In this document: in pieces, positions 22,368-37,099 of the stretch | Position numbering within the stretch: position 1 is the stretch's first letter | Layout of the letters: every line of letters begins with the position of its first letter | DNA from: Lytechinus pictus | Lineage: Eukaryota; Echinodermata; Echinoidea; Temnopleuroida; Toxopneustidae | Length of the DNA: 64,000 nucleotides | Assembly (NCBI RefSeq): GCF_037042905.1 | Contig: NC_087249.1 | Location: 50,932,901 to 50,996,900, forward strand | Direction of reading: 5' to 3' | Notes under the pieces: generated by a model | Database searches by the model: none | Told to the model about the DNA's origin: nothing | The model's input: the letters and a program-made list of their open reading frames with translations, nothing else | Position numbers and translations under genes: made by a program

Positions 22368-25300
22368 TCAGTACATGATGTCATGTTCAATGTCTTCCTT
22401 TCCGGTCTCTGTGCGAAACTCCTGGAGTAGTGAGACTACACACAATATGCAGGTAATCTGTGAATTAAATCGAGTAATCGTTGAAATTTTAAACCATCAC
22501 CGACAAGGTTACTCATACCAGATATTTAAAATATATGTTTCTGGGTAATTATTGGATAAATTAAAATTCTAATGATCGAAAAGTTTTATTTTACGTTTTA
22601 AACAACGAACCTTCGGAAAAAAGTAGCCAATCCCCACCTTCCCGCAGTGGTTGTTTGAATTCAATTCTAAACTGTTCCCCCACGAACTCAGAATATTATG
22701 TGCAGTGGTAATGTAAAAACTTTAAATTTAATATTAACCAGTTTAAATAATGACGTATCATTACATTAAAATACTTTTTTTGATAGTGTAACTGAGAATT
22801 CAAATAAAGAAATGGTGAATCATACATTAATTTTATTTTATGGGCAAATCACACTACATATTTTAGGTATAGATCTGTGAATATCTGTGCGGGGGGGGGG
22901 CGCACTTAAAAGTGTAGAATGTGTTATGGAAATTCCTGCTGGAAAGAAGAGTGTCACACAGTGTGATCACAGTGTCTTCACATAGTGGACTATGTCATGA
23001 TTATTAACACTGTTAAAATCCTTAAATTCAACACTGTGAAGATATTTTCACATTGTGGACACCTCGACATGCAGTGTGACTGTTCACAGCGTGTTCACAT
23101 GGTCGATTATGTGGATAATTACGTGATTCACACTGTTGCCATAAACTCAAAATTAACTTAACAGTGTGAATGTGATTTCACATTGTGTTCCACACTGTGA
23201 AAACACTGTGGGACACTGAGTTCTTGCCAGTAATCAAGTAAATATTATTTATGCATAAAGCTGAGAATTTTCTTTAAAAAAAATATTTTTATAACTTACA
23301 TGAACTGGTAGGAGGAAGATCCAGACAATGAAACCAAATATCATAGCATCTGCATAAAAAGCCTGTTTTATGAAACAACATTTATTTTAAAAGTCACAAC
23401 TCTATTTTTTGAAATTCATTGTTATCATTTCTTCTGTTCTCGAAATGAAATTGTAATTTCATGCCATGTTTTACTTCAACGAACTATATTCAATGGACTC
23501 TGCATGGGCTTCAAATATCTTTGTCATGCTTTTCTCGTACCCTTTATTTTCATTTACAAATGTGACACTTTTTTTCCTTGTCAATGTGAATATTACTTTG
23601 CATAGTTATATAAATAAATAATAAAAATGACACTAGCACGTCGACTAGGTTTCGAATCCTGGTTACCGTAATGCGAGAAGTCTTCTTTCCAAACTCATAT
23701 CGCCTTTTGGGCATGTATGGTGTATTCCATACCAAAATAACTCTACATGATAATGAATGCAATGCAACGTTCTGTGTGTCAAGAGTATGTATGAGTGTGT
23801 ATTTTTTTTCAGACGGCTGGACCGACCTTTAACGTCACCATCCGACAAAAGTGACCAGGGTTTGAACGTCTGCATCATTTGTAACTTCCCCACATAGCTT
23901 AACTTGAATACAGTCACACGCGCGCCACAACGCCCAGTTTTATTTCATGCTTCCTATATACACAAAGCCGTAGGTGGCGTAATCTACAAACTGTTTCCAG
24001 AGCAAATTTGAAGGTGCGAAATAAAACACTTTTTTATGTTGAGGATTTGTTTAATATCAATATTAAAACTGTTATATTTTGGACCATACAAGTGCAGTTT
24101 TGCGCCTCACCGTTACGCAAATGGGTTATATTTCTTTATTATCGAACGGCTAGGAACTCACAGGTTATATTTTGGGATATCGAAGGCCGGGGGGGGGGGG
24201 GCACTTGGTAAAAATATACGATACGAAATGTATGATACGTATGTATCGAGGGGATAGGGACTCACCGTGACCCTAATGGGCTAAATTTTGGAGTATCGAA
24301 ACTCTAGCGACTCACCATGATGCTTACGGGTTATATTTTGAATTATATCCTACATAGAGTAAATCCTGTATAGTGATTGGTTCAAGTAGCATCATGTGAC
24401 CGAATATATTTCAACTATGATGTTGCGTGACGTCAGACTTCGAGATATTTTTGGATATACCAATATTCTGACGTCATTATTTCACAAAACTGGATATCTC
24501 GGCGCACCGGCTTGCGCGCTCTCTCTCCCGGTCAAGTCCAGCGTGATGCGTCAGCGAAGACACTAATCTGCGTTCCGCTGAGCGCGGTGGCTCGGAGAAA
24601 AGTAGGTAATTCAACGCAAGTAACAGGACTTTGCATGCTCAGCGCATAGATTTTGGTTATAAATTATTAAAAGTAGGATATAAAACAAATATATCAGGCG
24701 TTTCATTCTAAAGCATAGTGGGAATTATTAATCCTCGGTTGGACTGGCAAAACTACCCGGGGGGGCCACTTCCATTCACGAGTGGATACCATGCGCGACC
24801 ATGGGGTCTCGAAAAGCACCCTAAACACGTAATTTCCATATTCTGAAAATGCACCCCTTAACAAGTATTGGCGTGTGAAACCCTACCCTTAACAAGTATT
24901 GGAAACAAAACGATACTCTTGGCAAATATTCCCTGAAATCAACCCCTAAACAAGTACAGGAATGTTTTATTGTTACGGGTCCTTCTGTCGTCGGCTTTAC
25001 CTTATTTGGTTTAGTACGACCCCACCTTCTACACCTCGCGCAAATCGGACTCTAAACACGAAGTGTTGGGGCAAAATGGACATCCTTTATAAAACATTTT
25101 TTTTTTGGTTTTATCATTCCCGCAAATTCGACCCTAAACACGTAATTTTCCTACCGAAATAGACACCCTTTTTTCATTATTTTTGTGTTTTTGACACCCT
25201 TATCACGTTACGTACGTAACGTGCCCTATCGTGAAAAGGACATCCTTTTTACGTGTTTTTTTGGTCGCGCATGGTATCCACTCGTCAATGTAAGTGGCCC

Positions 25301-28300
25301 CCCCGGGCAAAACTACTATATTTCCCTCGGGGCTTCGCCCCTCGGGGAAAAATAGTAATTGCCAGACCAACCTCGGATAAATAATTCCACTATACTTTCT
25401 CAAAGCCTGATATATTTGTTTATTATATTCCGCATACTTGCTACATGATTGGTCAGAAGTCAGTCACGTGATAAAGGTTGGTTTCCCCATCAATATTATC
25501 ACTCGCAGTGATGGGCCTTTTTTGTTTCGTTGATCTTTTTCAGCCCATTGAGTCATAACGCGTTTGAATTAGTTTGAGTATTATTTTTCCACTCGATTTG
25601 TTTGGTCCATCTTTCACCTGCAGTGACGAGCGCGCAAGATCTAGATTGGCGCACGCAGTGTACATGTACGCCGGTCGCCGGTCTTTGTGTACCTTTAGTA
25701 AAACTTTGCGCAAAAACGTGCATTGCCCCTCGATTGTTTTGTCGTGACACCACTTGTGAGGTCACAATAAATCTTGCTGGAGCAAGATCTCGGATGCTTG
25801 CGCAAAGTTTACATACGCGCTATAGCATTAAAACAAGCATAATGTCGTCCCGTTTCGATTGATTTTTTTTTTCAAAGGAAACCTTGATTTAAGAAAAATC
25901 TTCTTATAGAGACGTATTGATGTCGGTTTCTTTGTTTAAAGTGGCTCTCAATGCAGAATATAACGCATATAATCACTACTTAATTTCAGGTGACGAGGCC
26001 AACTATCACTTCTCGGCAAGCTGGATGTACTCACTATCTTTCCTCAGCTTCGATTCGGAAAGATAGCTACATCCAGCTTGCCTCGTAGTGATAGTTTGCC
26101 CATCACCTTCACTAACGGTGATTATTTGCTTACTATCGAACGGCTGGGGACTCACCGTGACGCTTATACGGACGATCCAAGTAATGATCTGGAGCACGAG
26201 CAGGACTGGGATGGTCGCAACATATGGGATGAGATACATCCACATGTCCTTTGGAACAAGAATGAAAATGATAATTGTCATGATTATGGGTGGGAAATGA
26301 CAATGCAGTCATACGGCAACATTGAGCGTGCCTATAATGACCTTCTTGTATGATAAACTAGAAAATAGTGAGTACTTAAGGGTTAGATACGAGGACTTAT
26401 CACACCGCAACGCAAAACGTATTCAAGAACGCAGTAAATGTATTGAAAATGCCCGTCAAATCACAATGAACAGCTGGGAGGTCTTTGTCGAAAATTGGTG
26501 AACCGGAACAGCAGTTTCGTCCTAAAGTTACAGAGGTGACGAAACATTGCAAATTGTGTCGTTTGTCCATAGTCCAGGACGAAACCACTGTTTTTATTCA
26601 CCAATTTTCGACAAAGGCTTCTTGGTTTGTCTTTGTCATGAAAGTGCTTTGCGTGTATTCAATGTCTTATGGTGAATAGATCAGATTTGAATTCCCTTTA
26701 CATAAAAAATGATAAAAATGGTGTTATATCATTACCTCTGCGACTCCGTAGATGAGAAGGACAGATGTGATAGCGAGACAGATGAGAGCAATGACGTCAA
26801 TGATGTCAGCGGCATAGGCACCGTAACGAGAAAATTCAGCTCCTACATAGAAGCCCCAAAAAAAAGAATTCAATACAAATTTGGTTAGAAACAAAGCTGA
26901 TCAACATTTACAATTTACTGCACAAATTCCACTCAGTACAAATGAACAATGTTTTAACACATCTTCAATAATCTTCACTAAGCATATTATGCCAATAATT
27001 AAGAGATTGGTTCAGTCACGGAGAGGCTATAGCCCCTCGCATATTGAAAAAGTAAGATTAATGAAAAAGAGATAAGACTAAACAAACTTCCCAGTTTATC
27101 ACTAATGTCCTTCTCATGCATGTTTTAGAGATTGGCTTAATCACAAAGAAGCTACAGGAAGTTAATATCAAAATTTCAATGACTGGAACAATCACACAGC
27201 CACCCACAGATTCCCCGGGGATGTACCGGTAGCGAATTTTTTTTTCAACCTCAGTTCTGGGGCCCGAGACACAAAGCTTAGCAATGATCGTAGAACATTT
27301 TTCTATGATTGATTCCATTGACTACCATGTATAAATCAATCGTAAAAATCAAGTGTACGATTGATCGTTAACCTTTGTGTTACGGGCCACTGGACTTCAA
27401 GTCTACATGATATGAATATTCACGACTTGCGTCTTCAGAATAAGAGTAATTGCGTCGTGAACGTTTACATTGCCACGTATGATCAACACCCTAAAATTAC
27501 CGGTATTCAATAGTTAGTGAACCCAACCACAAAATGCGACGATTGTACTGAGTGTTGAATGTAGACAACAACACTACAATGTTCGGCTATTTTATTGAAT
27601 TTATCACCTGAATTCACAATTAAATATCTAAAACATGGCTGAACTTGGACACATTTAAATATATTAATTTTCTGGTGGGGTTCACTAACTTTTGAGCACC
27701 ACTGTATATCTAGATCCAATTCTTAAACACTTATCAAATTGCCATTAATGACAAGACAAAATGCTAGGCGATAGGCAAGGCTGGGGTAGCGAAGGCTATC
27801 GCTTTAACCATGTTAACTTTATCTCAAATTTGGACCTGTCTAATGCCGAATGTCGACGAATGCCATGGTTAGCTTAGAACTGGTTAATTCCGAACTTTAC
27901 GTTTATTTACTCTAGACCAATGCGATTTATAGATCTAAGCCAAAGGCCTATGTAAGGGTACCGGTAATTTGAGGTTGCTGATTCATAACGACTACAATTA
28001 ATTTTGTAAAGATGAAAGTCCATGCACATGCGTATGGTGGCCCTGAAGGGACATCGCAAATAGACCAAATCGCGAATATTCACGACGAAATTCACGACGT
28101 CGCCAATTTCGTCGCGAATTTCGTCGTCAATTTGAATATTCACGACGAAATTGGCGACGAAATTCACGACATTGTGAATTTCGTCGCCAATTTCGTCGCG
28201 AATTATTCACGACAAAATTCACGACGTCGTGAATTTCGTCGCCAATTTCGTCGTGAATTTGTTTTGCTTGCCTGGGCTGTATGCAGGTTGAAACCAATTC

Positions 28301-31300
28301 GTCTGCTGCTAATTCCTCCACTCACAACAGGGTCTACATTCATTTAGTCTAATGCAATTCTGTCCATTAACTTTTCGCCTAACAACCATATGGTCCAATA
28401 ACCATTTGGTCCAGTCATCACTTCGTCTAATCACCAGTTCGTCTATGACCATTTCGCCTCATAACAATTAACACTTAGTTCAAATAGACCAAATGGCATA
28501 TGGAATAAATGGCAATTGGACCAACTTGGTTATTTGACGAAATGGCAGTTAGACCATGTGGATAGTGGACGAACTGATGGTAGACCAAATGATAGCAGAC
28601 GAGTTGGCATTAGACCAATTGAAAATAAACCATTGAAACGACAGAGCGATGTCCACTGCTATCCATATGCATAGGCGGATCCAGGGGGAGGGCCCCCCCC
28701 CCCCCCTATTGGCGGAGCAAAAAAAAGGAAAAAAGGAAAGAAAGAAAAAAAAGAAGGGAAAAGAGAGTAGAAAAAAATAAAAGGAGGAGACGAGTGAATA
28801 AAGTAAGATGAGGGGAAGACATGGAAATAAAAATAATCTTTCATGTCACTGTATAAAATTTTCGCTCGCGCTTCGCGCTCACATTGCCTGTTAGGTGATT
28901 TTCATATCTTGTTCAATATTTAGTTTAAATATCAAGTTTGGAAGTCAATATACAAAACATATTTCATCTCGAAAATCAAACTTTCATTATTTTGCGTGAT
29001 TTACAAATTTATTTTTAAAAAGTGCTTGAAATATAGAGCTGAAATTTACCCTTTTTTCAGATCGAAATATCAAATAGTTTAAGCTCGCGCTTCGCGCTCG
29101 CTTTGATTTTCATGATAAAAGATGTATTTAGAATGCCTAGATTCTAGGTCTAAATATGAAACACGCACTTGTTCTCTATTAAAATCATTATCCAGTTTCA
29201 GATCACAATATAAATAATTTTCTGCTCGCGGTTTGTACTCGCATCATTATGTAGGAATTACTAATTTTTTTTCAAAATTTACAAAACATTAATAGAGTGT
29301 CCCGTATTTAGGTCTAAATCTCGATTTTTTTTTCCGTTCGCGCTTCGCGCTCGCATCAATTGTTAAGTTATATAGCTATCCTGTTCACGATTACAAAAAT
29401 TGATTAAAATTTTCCATTCTTTATGTAGAAATGTCAAAATTTTTCAGCTCGCGCTTCGCGCTCGCATCAATTGTTTATTATATACCTATTCTGTTTTAGT
29501 TACAAAAATTCCTTAGAATTTCCATTCTTTAGGTAAAAATGTCAAAAAAATTCAGCTCGCGCATCGCGCTCGCATTATTTGATTTTTAAAATATATAACG
29601 TCTTCATGACTAACTGCATACAGTCTTTAACAGGTACCTTTTCCACCAGTTCATTTCTGCTCGCGATTCGTGTTCGTAGTAATTATTTATTTGCATACAC
29701 ATCTCTTTTAGGAAAACAAACATTGCCCAGAATGTTCAAATCTTAGGAAAAAAATACATAAGATTTTCAAAAAAATTTAGCTCGCGCTTCGCGCTCACAT
29801 TATATAAATAAGGAATATGATATTATATATTTATGTTGATTTATAAGAATAAAGCTAAGAAGACTACCCCTTCACATAAACCAAAAATCATCTTTGAGCG
29901 GCCGATCGGGGAAAATATGGCTGAAAAATAATTCCGCCCCCCCCCCCTTATTGGCGAAGGCTGGATCCGCCCCTGGAACACCTAACAGGCAATGCGAGTG
30001 CGAAGCGCGAGCGAAAATTTTATATAGTGACATGAAAGATTCTTTTTATTTCCATGTCTTCCCCTCATCTTCTTTTTTTCACTCGTCTTCCTCCTCTTCT
30101 TTTTTTTCTCCTCTCTTTTCCCTCCTCTTTTTTCTTTCTTTCCTGTTTTCCTTTTTTTTTGCTCCGCCAATAGGGGGGAGGGCCCCTCGGCCCCCTCCCC
30201 CTGGATCCGCCTATGCATATGGATAGCAGTGGACATCGCTCTGTCGTTTCAATGGTTTATTTTCAATTGGTCTAATGCCAACTCGTCTGCTATCATGGTC
30301 TACCATCAGTTCGTCCACTATCCTCATGGTCTAACTGCCATTTCGTCTAATAACCAAGTTGGTCCAATTGCCATTTATTCCATATGCCATTTGGTCTAAT
30401 TGAACTAAGTGTTGATTGGGCGAAATTAACAATAAAATTGATATTAGACCAACTAGTTATGAGGCGAAATGGTCACAGACGAACTGGTGATTAGACGAAG
30501 TGATGACTGGACCAAATGGTTATTGGATCATATGGCTGTTAGGCGAAAAGTTAATGGACAGAATTGCATTAGACTAAATGAATGTAGACCCTGTTGTGAG
30601 TGGAGGAATTAGCAGCAGACGAATTGGTTTCAACCCGTATACCGCTCAGGCAAGCAAAATAAATTCACGACGAAATTGGCGACGAAATTAGATAAGATTA
30701 AGATTTATTTTATTTAAACACGGTTAAAAAGCCCAAACAGTTCACAGACTGATTTCCATTGGGGCCGTGTGGAACATACAATTGACAAAGTAAACATGTT
30801 AAAATCAGTGTCACGACATCGTGAATATTACGCGACGAAATTGGCGACGAAATTCACGATGTCGTGAATTTCGTCGCCAATTTCGTCGTGAATATTCAAA
30901 TTGACGAAGAAATTCACGACGAAATTGGCGACGTCGTGAATTTCGTCGCTAATTTCGTCGTGAATATTCGCGATTTGGTCTATTTGCGATGTCCCTTCAG
31001 GGCCACCATACATGCGTACTCTTATTCCGAAGACATGAATATTCATAATCATGTAGACTTGGGGTCCGGAACTGCGGTAGGAAAAATGATTTCGCGTCCC
31101 GGTAAGCGAGGGATACTCTGAACGCGGCGTTTACACTGCGTTTATTTGTGTGTGGCTGAGTGAGATACGTACAGACACACACTTTGTTCAGATTATCCCT
31201 AAAGTAAAGGGAAAAAAAGAAAAATAAATTATGAATTTAGAAAAGTATAAAATGATGTAAACGGGAGACGAGCAAGAAACTAAAAAAATAATACTTAAAT

Positions 31301-34300
31301 AGGAAAGACCATGAAAATTAAACTAAGAACCTGAAAGCAAAAATATATAAATCATAATTGTTAATAATTATATCAGAAATGTAAGCAAGGATAGATGCTA
31401 AAGAAATTCAGTATCTAAAATGGAGTGGGGGTATTGAAAAGTTATACAAACATGAATAAATTGAAGAATATATGCACAACTAATCTCAGCCAAAATAAAA
31501 TGAAGAAGATGAAGTTTCTTTTAAGGAGTTCTGTTTTTATGGTGTGGGTAATGCTCCAACACAGATACATTCAAATTATGTATTAGTGTCCTATATCGTG
31601 CATGGTAATTTGGAACATTACGTTAGTCATGTTATGACAACAATATATGAATGGAAATATTACATTATTATTTTGTGATCTCTTCTCAACAAAAATAACC
31701 TTGTCGAAAAGGGATAATATATTGAGTACCGTTTGTTTGTGAAATCTGATACCACTGAAATCCGGTCCAAACAAAGTGGATGGCGCTGTAGTTCTGAGGG
31801 GAAAAAATAAGTGAAGCAAAATGAACATGGGTAAAAAGTGTTTTGATAGCAAATATTAACATCAGATTTAGTTAGAATGTATCGACGCTCCAAGAATGTG
31901 AAACATATAGACTCCTTTGCATACACGCTTACACAACACTCTTTCTCAAAATAATGTAAAGCAAATATTTCTAAGCCCCCCCCCCCCCTAGAAATTAAAT
32001 AGGATAATCCGAATTTTCTTGTGTAAAATTTCCTTTTTTATTCAAACCAACTTAAAAACCTACTTGAATAATCCAAAGCGAAAAATTAATTAGAAGAGAC
32101 TAATATTCAGCTAGTATAAAACTGAAATTTCACTTCAGTTTTGTTTCGAGAGTTCTATCCATTCATGCCCTTTTACTCTGATGAGTACAAGTCGAAAAGC
32201 TCCAGTATGCCACTTTTCAATGGTATCATCCGATCTTGCAGTACGAGCTAGCACTTTATGGTGGTAACTCCCGTCGGAACTCGACAGGACAGCTTTTTGC
32301 TGGTAAACGCCAAGCTTGTATATAACCAATTACCTTGGAAACATTTTACGTCTATAGGTTAATCAGTCATAGTGGCTGACGTTATAGACGTCGGAGTTGG
32401 GATTCGAACTCACATGCAACCTTGCGATTATGAGTCCACTGCTCTAACCACTGGACCACACGCCCGTGTGGTCCAGTGGTCCACTTCATTTATGAAATGT
32501 TATTTTCATTATATCATTCTGAAAATTTTAAGTGAATTGTCACCTAAGTACCAGATACGGTTATGTGTAATGAACGTAATCAATAACTCAAAACAAGCGT
32601 GCAAAAAAAATCAGACAGCTATAGAACTGTTCCACTAGGCTATTCAATAAGAATGCTTTATCGATTAAACCATATAGCATATTGTAAATGTGAAATGATG
32701 CGTTGCCTTTATTCGTTTTATTTTCAATTTCAACTGTAATAAAAAAAAATATCATTTTGAGTTGGTTGGTTGTTTTCGTATGAACATTGTATGATTGCGT
32801 TTGATTTATTAAAGGGGTACTGTATCTTCAGGCCGAAAAAAGTGATTTGAACAGATAGAGTAAAAAATCAGACAAAAATACTCTGATAATTTCATCAAAG
32901 TCCGGCAAGGAATAAAAAAATTATATTTAAAGTTTTGCATTATTTCGGTAAAACAGTTATATGCATATGTTCATGAATATGCAATGAGAAAGCTGATGAT
33001 TTCATATCCACATAAATTATTTGCTTTTAGATTTTATCATATGAAATTATGTTTATTCAATTTTTTCCTCCAAAAAAGAAAAAACTATCGTTGTCCAGGG
33101 GGTAGATGTCCTGATACGAGTCGAAGAATAATTTTATTCATCTTCGTATTTATTTTTGTAGTAAGTTAAATTGAGTATCGTATCGGAAAAATGATATACT
33201 TTTTTGGCAAAATAATTCTAATCACAATTGCTCAAAAACGTCATTTAGCTTCAATGAAGAAGAAAATATTTTTTTCAGTATCGGGGGTAAACAAACAGGT
33301 TTTTATGAAAATCAATTTCTTAGATGTTTCACGGATCATTTTTGTCTCACCTGCATAGCAGAGTGAGACTATAGGCGCCGCTTTTCCGACGGCGGCGGCG
33401 CACAGTGGGCCAGAATGAACCCAAAGTGCGCCAAAACCCATTATTCACACATTTGTATGATTAAATTTGGTAGATAGGGGTAATTTCACCCGTAGAATTC
33501 AATAAAAGTATTTTCAAATATTGATGACGTCGTTAAAATACTGTTTTCTGATTGGCTGTTAACATTTGAGCATAAATTACATGTTTCTAATTCTACAATA
33601 AGTTTTAAATTTTCAGAAACTAGTTTTAGATAAATTTCAGCAATAATTAAGCATATCAGCAAACAGCAAACACACAAACAGGCAACCAAACCAGAAAAGT
33701 CTGTGCTCGGGGTACAAATAATTCAATTGGTGACCTGAGTATCGCTTAAAGAGGGCGTCCTACCATGAATCCGGAATTGTAAAATTCAAAGTGAAATTGT
33801 AAAAAAAAAATGAAAAGGAGTATTTTCATTCCCTGTGTACAATGCACTGGCGTAAATCCCGGGGGGATGGGGGGGATATATCCCCCCCCCCCACTTTTTG
33901 AGGAGGGGGGGGGGTGGCCTGTACAAACATCCCCCCACTTTTTACGAAAGAAATGACAAAAAAAATCACAAGAGATAATTGTTTTATTGGTGAAGATTCT
34001 TCCTGAAATACCGCTTAACAAATAAAACAATATTATTGAATCATAAAATGCAGATAAAGAGCCAGTTCACCATTTCCAAACGAAATACTTATGTCCTTAT
34101 TATAACATTGAAGAGAAACTCCCGTTTCTTCCAATTCATCAATGTTGGGGTCTTTGGGAAGGGATTAAGATGGAATGTCAATTCTTTTTTAATGTAATAT
34201 CTAATAAAACCATTAAACCATCATGGGGTAAAAAAAGATAATAATATTGGAGGGGTATTTGCCATATGGACATACAGTGGCGTAACTACGGGGGGGGGGC

Positions 34301-37058
34301 ATGGGGGGCACGTGCCCCCCCCCCCCCCCAAGCGGCCGACCAAAAAAAAAAACGGGGAAAAGGAGAAAAGAGGGAGAAAGGAAGAGAAGCGTATAGTGGA
34401 AAGAAGAAAATATTATTCATTATAATGTTATATTATAATTATGTTATGTTACATTACATAAGAAACATTTTTATCATAACTTCATGAAACATAATTTGCC
34501 CAGGGCCTACGTATTCATTGTCCCTGGTGCTTGCATTGTCTGTTAACGAGATATATAATGCTGTTGTACTGAAACATCCCGTTTTCAAGTCAATATAAAC
34601 CAAATATATTTCCTAGCACTTGAGTTATCATTGTTTTATGTAGTGACATATGCTTCTTTTTCATGACTCAAAAAGTGATTGCCCCATTTTAAGGTCTTCG
34701 TATATATGAAACATTTCCTGTCCGTGATTACGTTCGCATTAGTGGATTGGTGAGATATGTCTGCTCTTCATAAATTCCTAAAATCAGTCCTTAAAATGTC
34801 CCTTCTTCTGATCTGAATATCAAAAATTTTCAGCTCGCGCTTCGCGCTCGCATCATTTGGATATTGAAATACGTATGGTTCTAGTTAATTCCTACAAAGA
34901 AACCTTAGAATGCCCCACTTCAGGTCTGAATTATCTAAATTTTCAGCTCGCGCTTCGCGCTCGCAATATTTGATTAGTGAGATGCGTATGATAATCATGA
35001 TTGCAATGACTACAAAAAGTGTTTCATGTGTTCAGATGTAATTCTTATAAACCAGCAAGCGCTTGGCACTCGCATTCGATGACTATGGTGAGATATGCAT
35101 ACTCTTAATGGATTCCTAAAATATATTCCTCAAAATCTTGCTGTTTGGGGTCAAAATATACGAAAACTTCAGCTCGCGCTTCGCGCTCGTATTGTTTAGC
35201 GAGACAGGTACGTATCATGACTACACAAATTTGATTATAATGTATCTTTTTAGGTGTGAATATAAAAAAAATTCAGCTCGCGCTTCGCGCTCGCATTATT
35301 TGATCAGTGAGATGCATATCCGTTTAATGACATTGTCCAGAAAATGTCCCTATTAGGTCAGTATAACTGGCAACTGGCTCGATCACTCAGTGATTCAAAC
35401 ATTTCGCTGGTGCCCCCCTCCCCAATGCCGTGACCCACGGTACGCCACTGTGGACATGTCAATGACAATTCCTTGCATATCTAAAAACATGATTGCAAAA
35501 AAAAGCCAAAATATTTCAGTCATCCCCCCCACCCATCAACACGGATTTACGCCAGTGGTACAATGATTAACCACACCTACATGAATTAAAATGGATTGAT
35601 ACCAGAAGTGGACAGTGAAATCTTTAAAATAATGATTACAGTGATTAGAGGCCGGGTCCTCTGCAGGTTAATCAGTACAAGGCCCTACAAGGCCTACCAA
35701 GAACGGCGTATACAAAGTTATTCCGAATCAGAGTCTCTCTCTACTATCTCAACAACTATTGTGTCTTTGGTGAGAAGATCTTTTTAGCATACTTTGAACA
35801 TCAGGGGGAAGAGGCTGTGATTGTTGTACTCTTAAAAACTTGCTCCTAATCACAATGTCACCTGTTACCATTAGCATGTGGAATACATATAAAGTCAATG
35901 AGAATCATAAACCAAACAATCATTGAAATAATAATATGCACTTCCTTCTTGATCGATACCAACAATTATAGCAAATTTAGAATGAGCCAAGAGATAAACG
36001 AATTCATACGTGTATGTGAAGTTACAAACCCTTTTGGGGGATAAATACTAATAATGATAATGCAATTTATACATGTAATAGAGCCCACGTATATCCCATC
36101 TGTGTCCTATACACATTTTCATATTTTGTCAGAAAACTGCGAGAGACCTATCACATCCCTAGTCATGTGTGTTATAGCGATATAACAGTAGCCTCTACTT
36201 GGTTTATGAACAACAAACCAAATATATAATCTTACCCGGGAATCTTACCTTAAAGGGGAATCCAACCCAAATAAAAACTTGTTTTTATAAGAAAAGGAAA
36301 AATCAGACAAGTTGATAGGTGAAAGTTTGAACAATATTGGACAAACAACAAGAAAGTTATGAATTTTTAAAAGTTGAAAATATTGGTAATCACTATACTC
36401 ATGGAGACTTCAAATTGGCCGCATATGGGATGTCATAGTGATGTAAGGCATGCAAGGACTACTCTTCCATGTACTCCAATACATATGATGCCTAAAATGT
36501 CATTTTTCCCAAAAGTTTTATTTCAAATTATATTTTTCTTTCATGAGGACATTAAACAATATACTACCTGGGTTATATTTAGATTACTGCCCCAGGGGAA
36601 TGGGTACTTAGGAGAAAACCACAAATCCCTGATAATAAAGTACATGGCCTCTGGGAAAGTTGTCCTTGCCCATTGTCATAATTTACTTACCCAGTTGCCA
36701 ATTTGAAATCTACATACTATTAGTGATCTCAATTTTAAAGCAGCTATAAATTTCTTATTGCTTGTCCGATTTCTTTCAAACTTTCACCATTCTGTTTAAT
36801 TATTTTTCTCCTTCCCAACACAACATTTTATCGCCAAGGCTGGATTCCCCTTTAAGAATTAATCTTCTCAGTATGACAGCATATCAGATATGGAACACGG
36901 GATGGAACAGTTTGGCATCAAAATGAAGTTGCGTTACATGTATTATTATATAGTTAGTGGAATTGGAAATGAAAGATTGCCTTTACGTATGTTTAACGAA
37001 AATATTTTAAAGGTAGACACCAGTCACAAGAGCCACACACTTGAGCCAGCTAGACACC

Positions 37059-37099
<41 letters not shown>

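Noticed and set aside
28012-28347. ORF with repeated 'NFVANFVVNIHDEIGDE'
   Set aside because: Translation of the CGACGAAATT satellite in the foldback arms; mirrored at 30828-31121.
28861-29800. CRISPR-like array (regular short repeats with AT-rich spacers)
   Set aside because: Eukaryotic context, variable repeat copies, spacing of 100-140 bases and location inside a TIR element; a transposon-internal tandem repeat explains it.
32390-32465. tRNA gene (Met-like anticodon arm)
   Set aside because: A and B boxes are present but the acceptor stem does not pair; better a SINE head or tRNA pseudogene.
35596-35787. Ser/Arg-rich plus-strand ORF near 'ctgcag' as a possible exon
   Set aside because: No matching phase partner or domain; tested as a candidate exon 2 of paralogue 1 and rejected in favour of 31730-31793.
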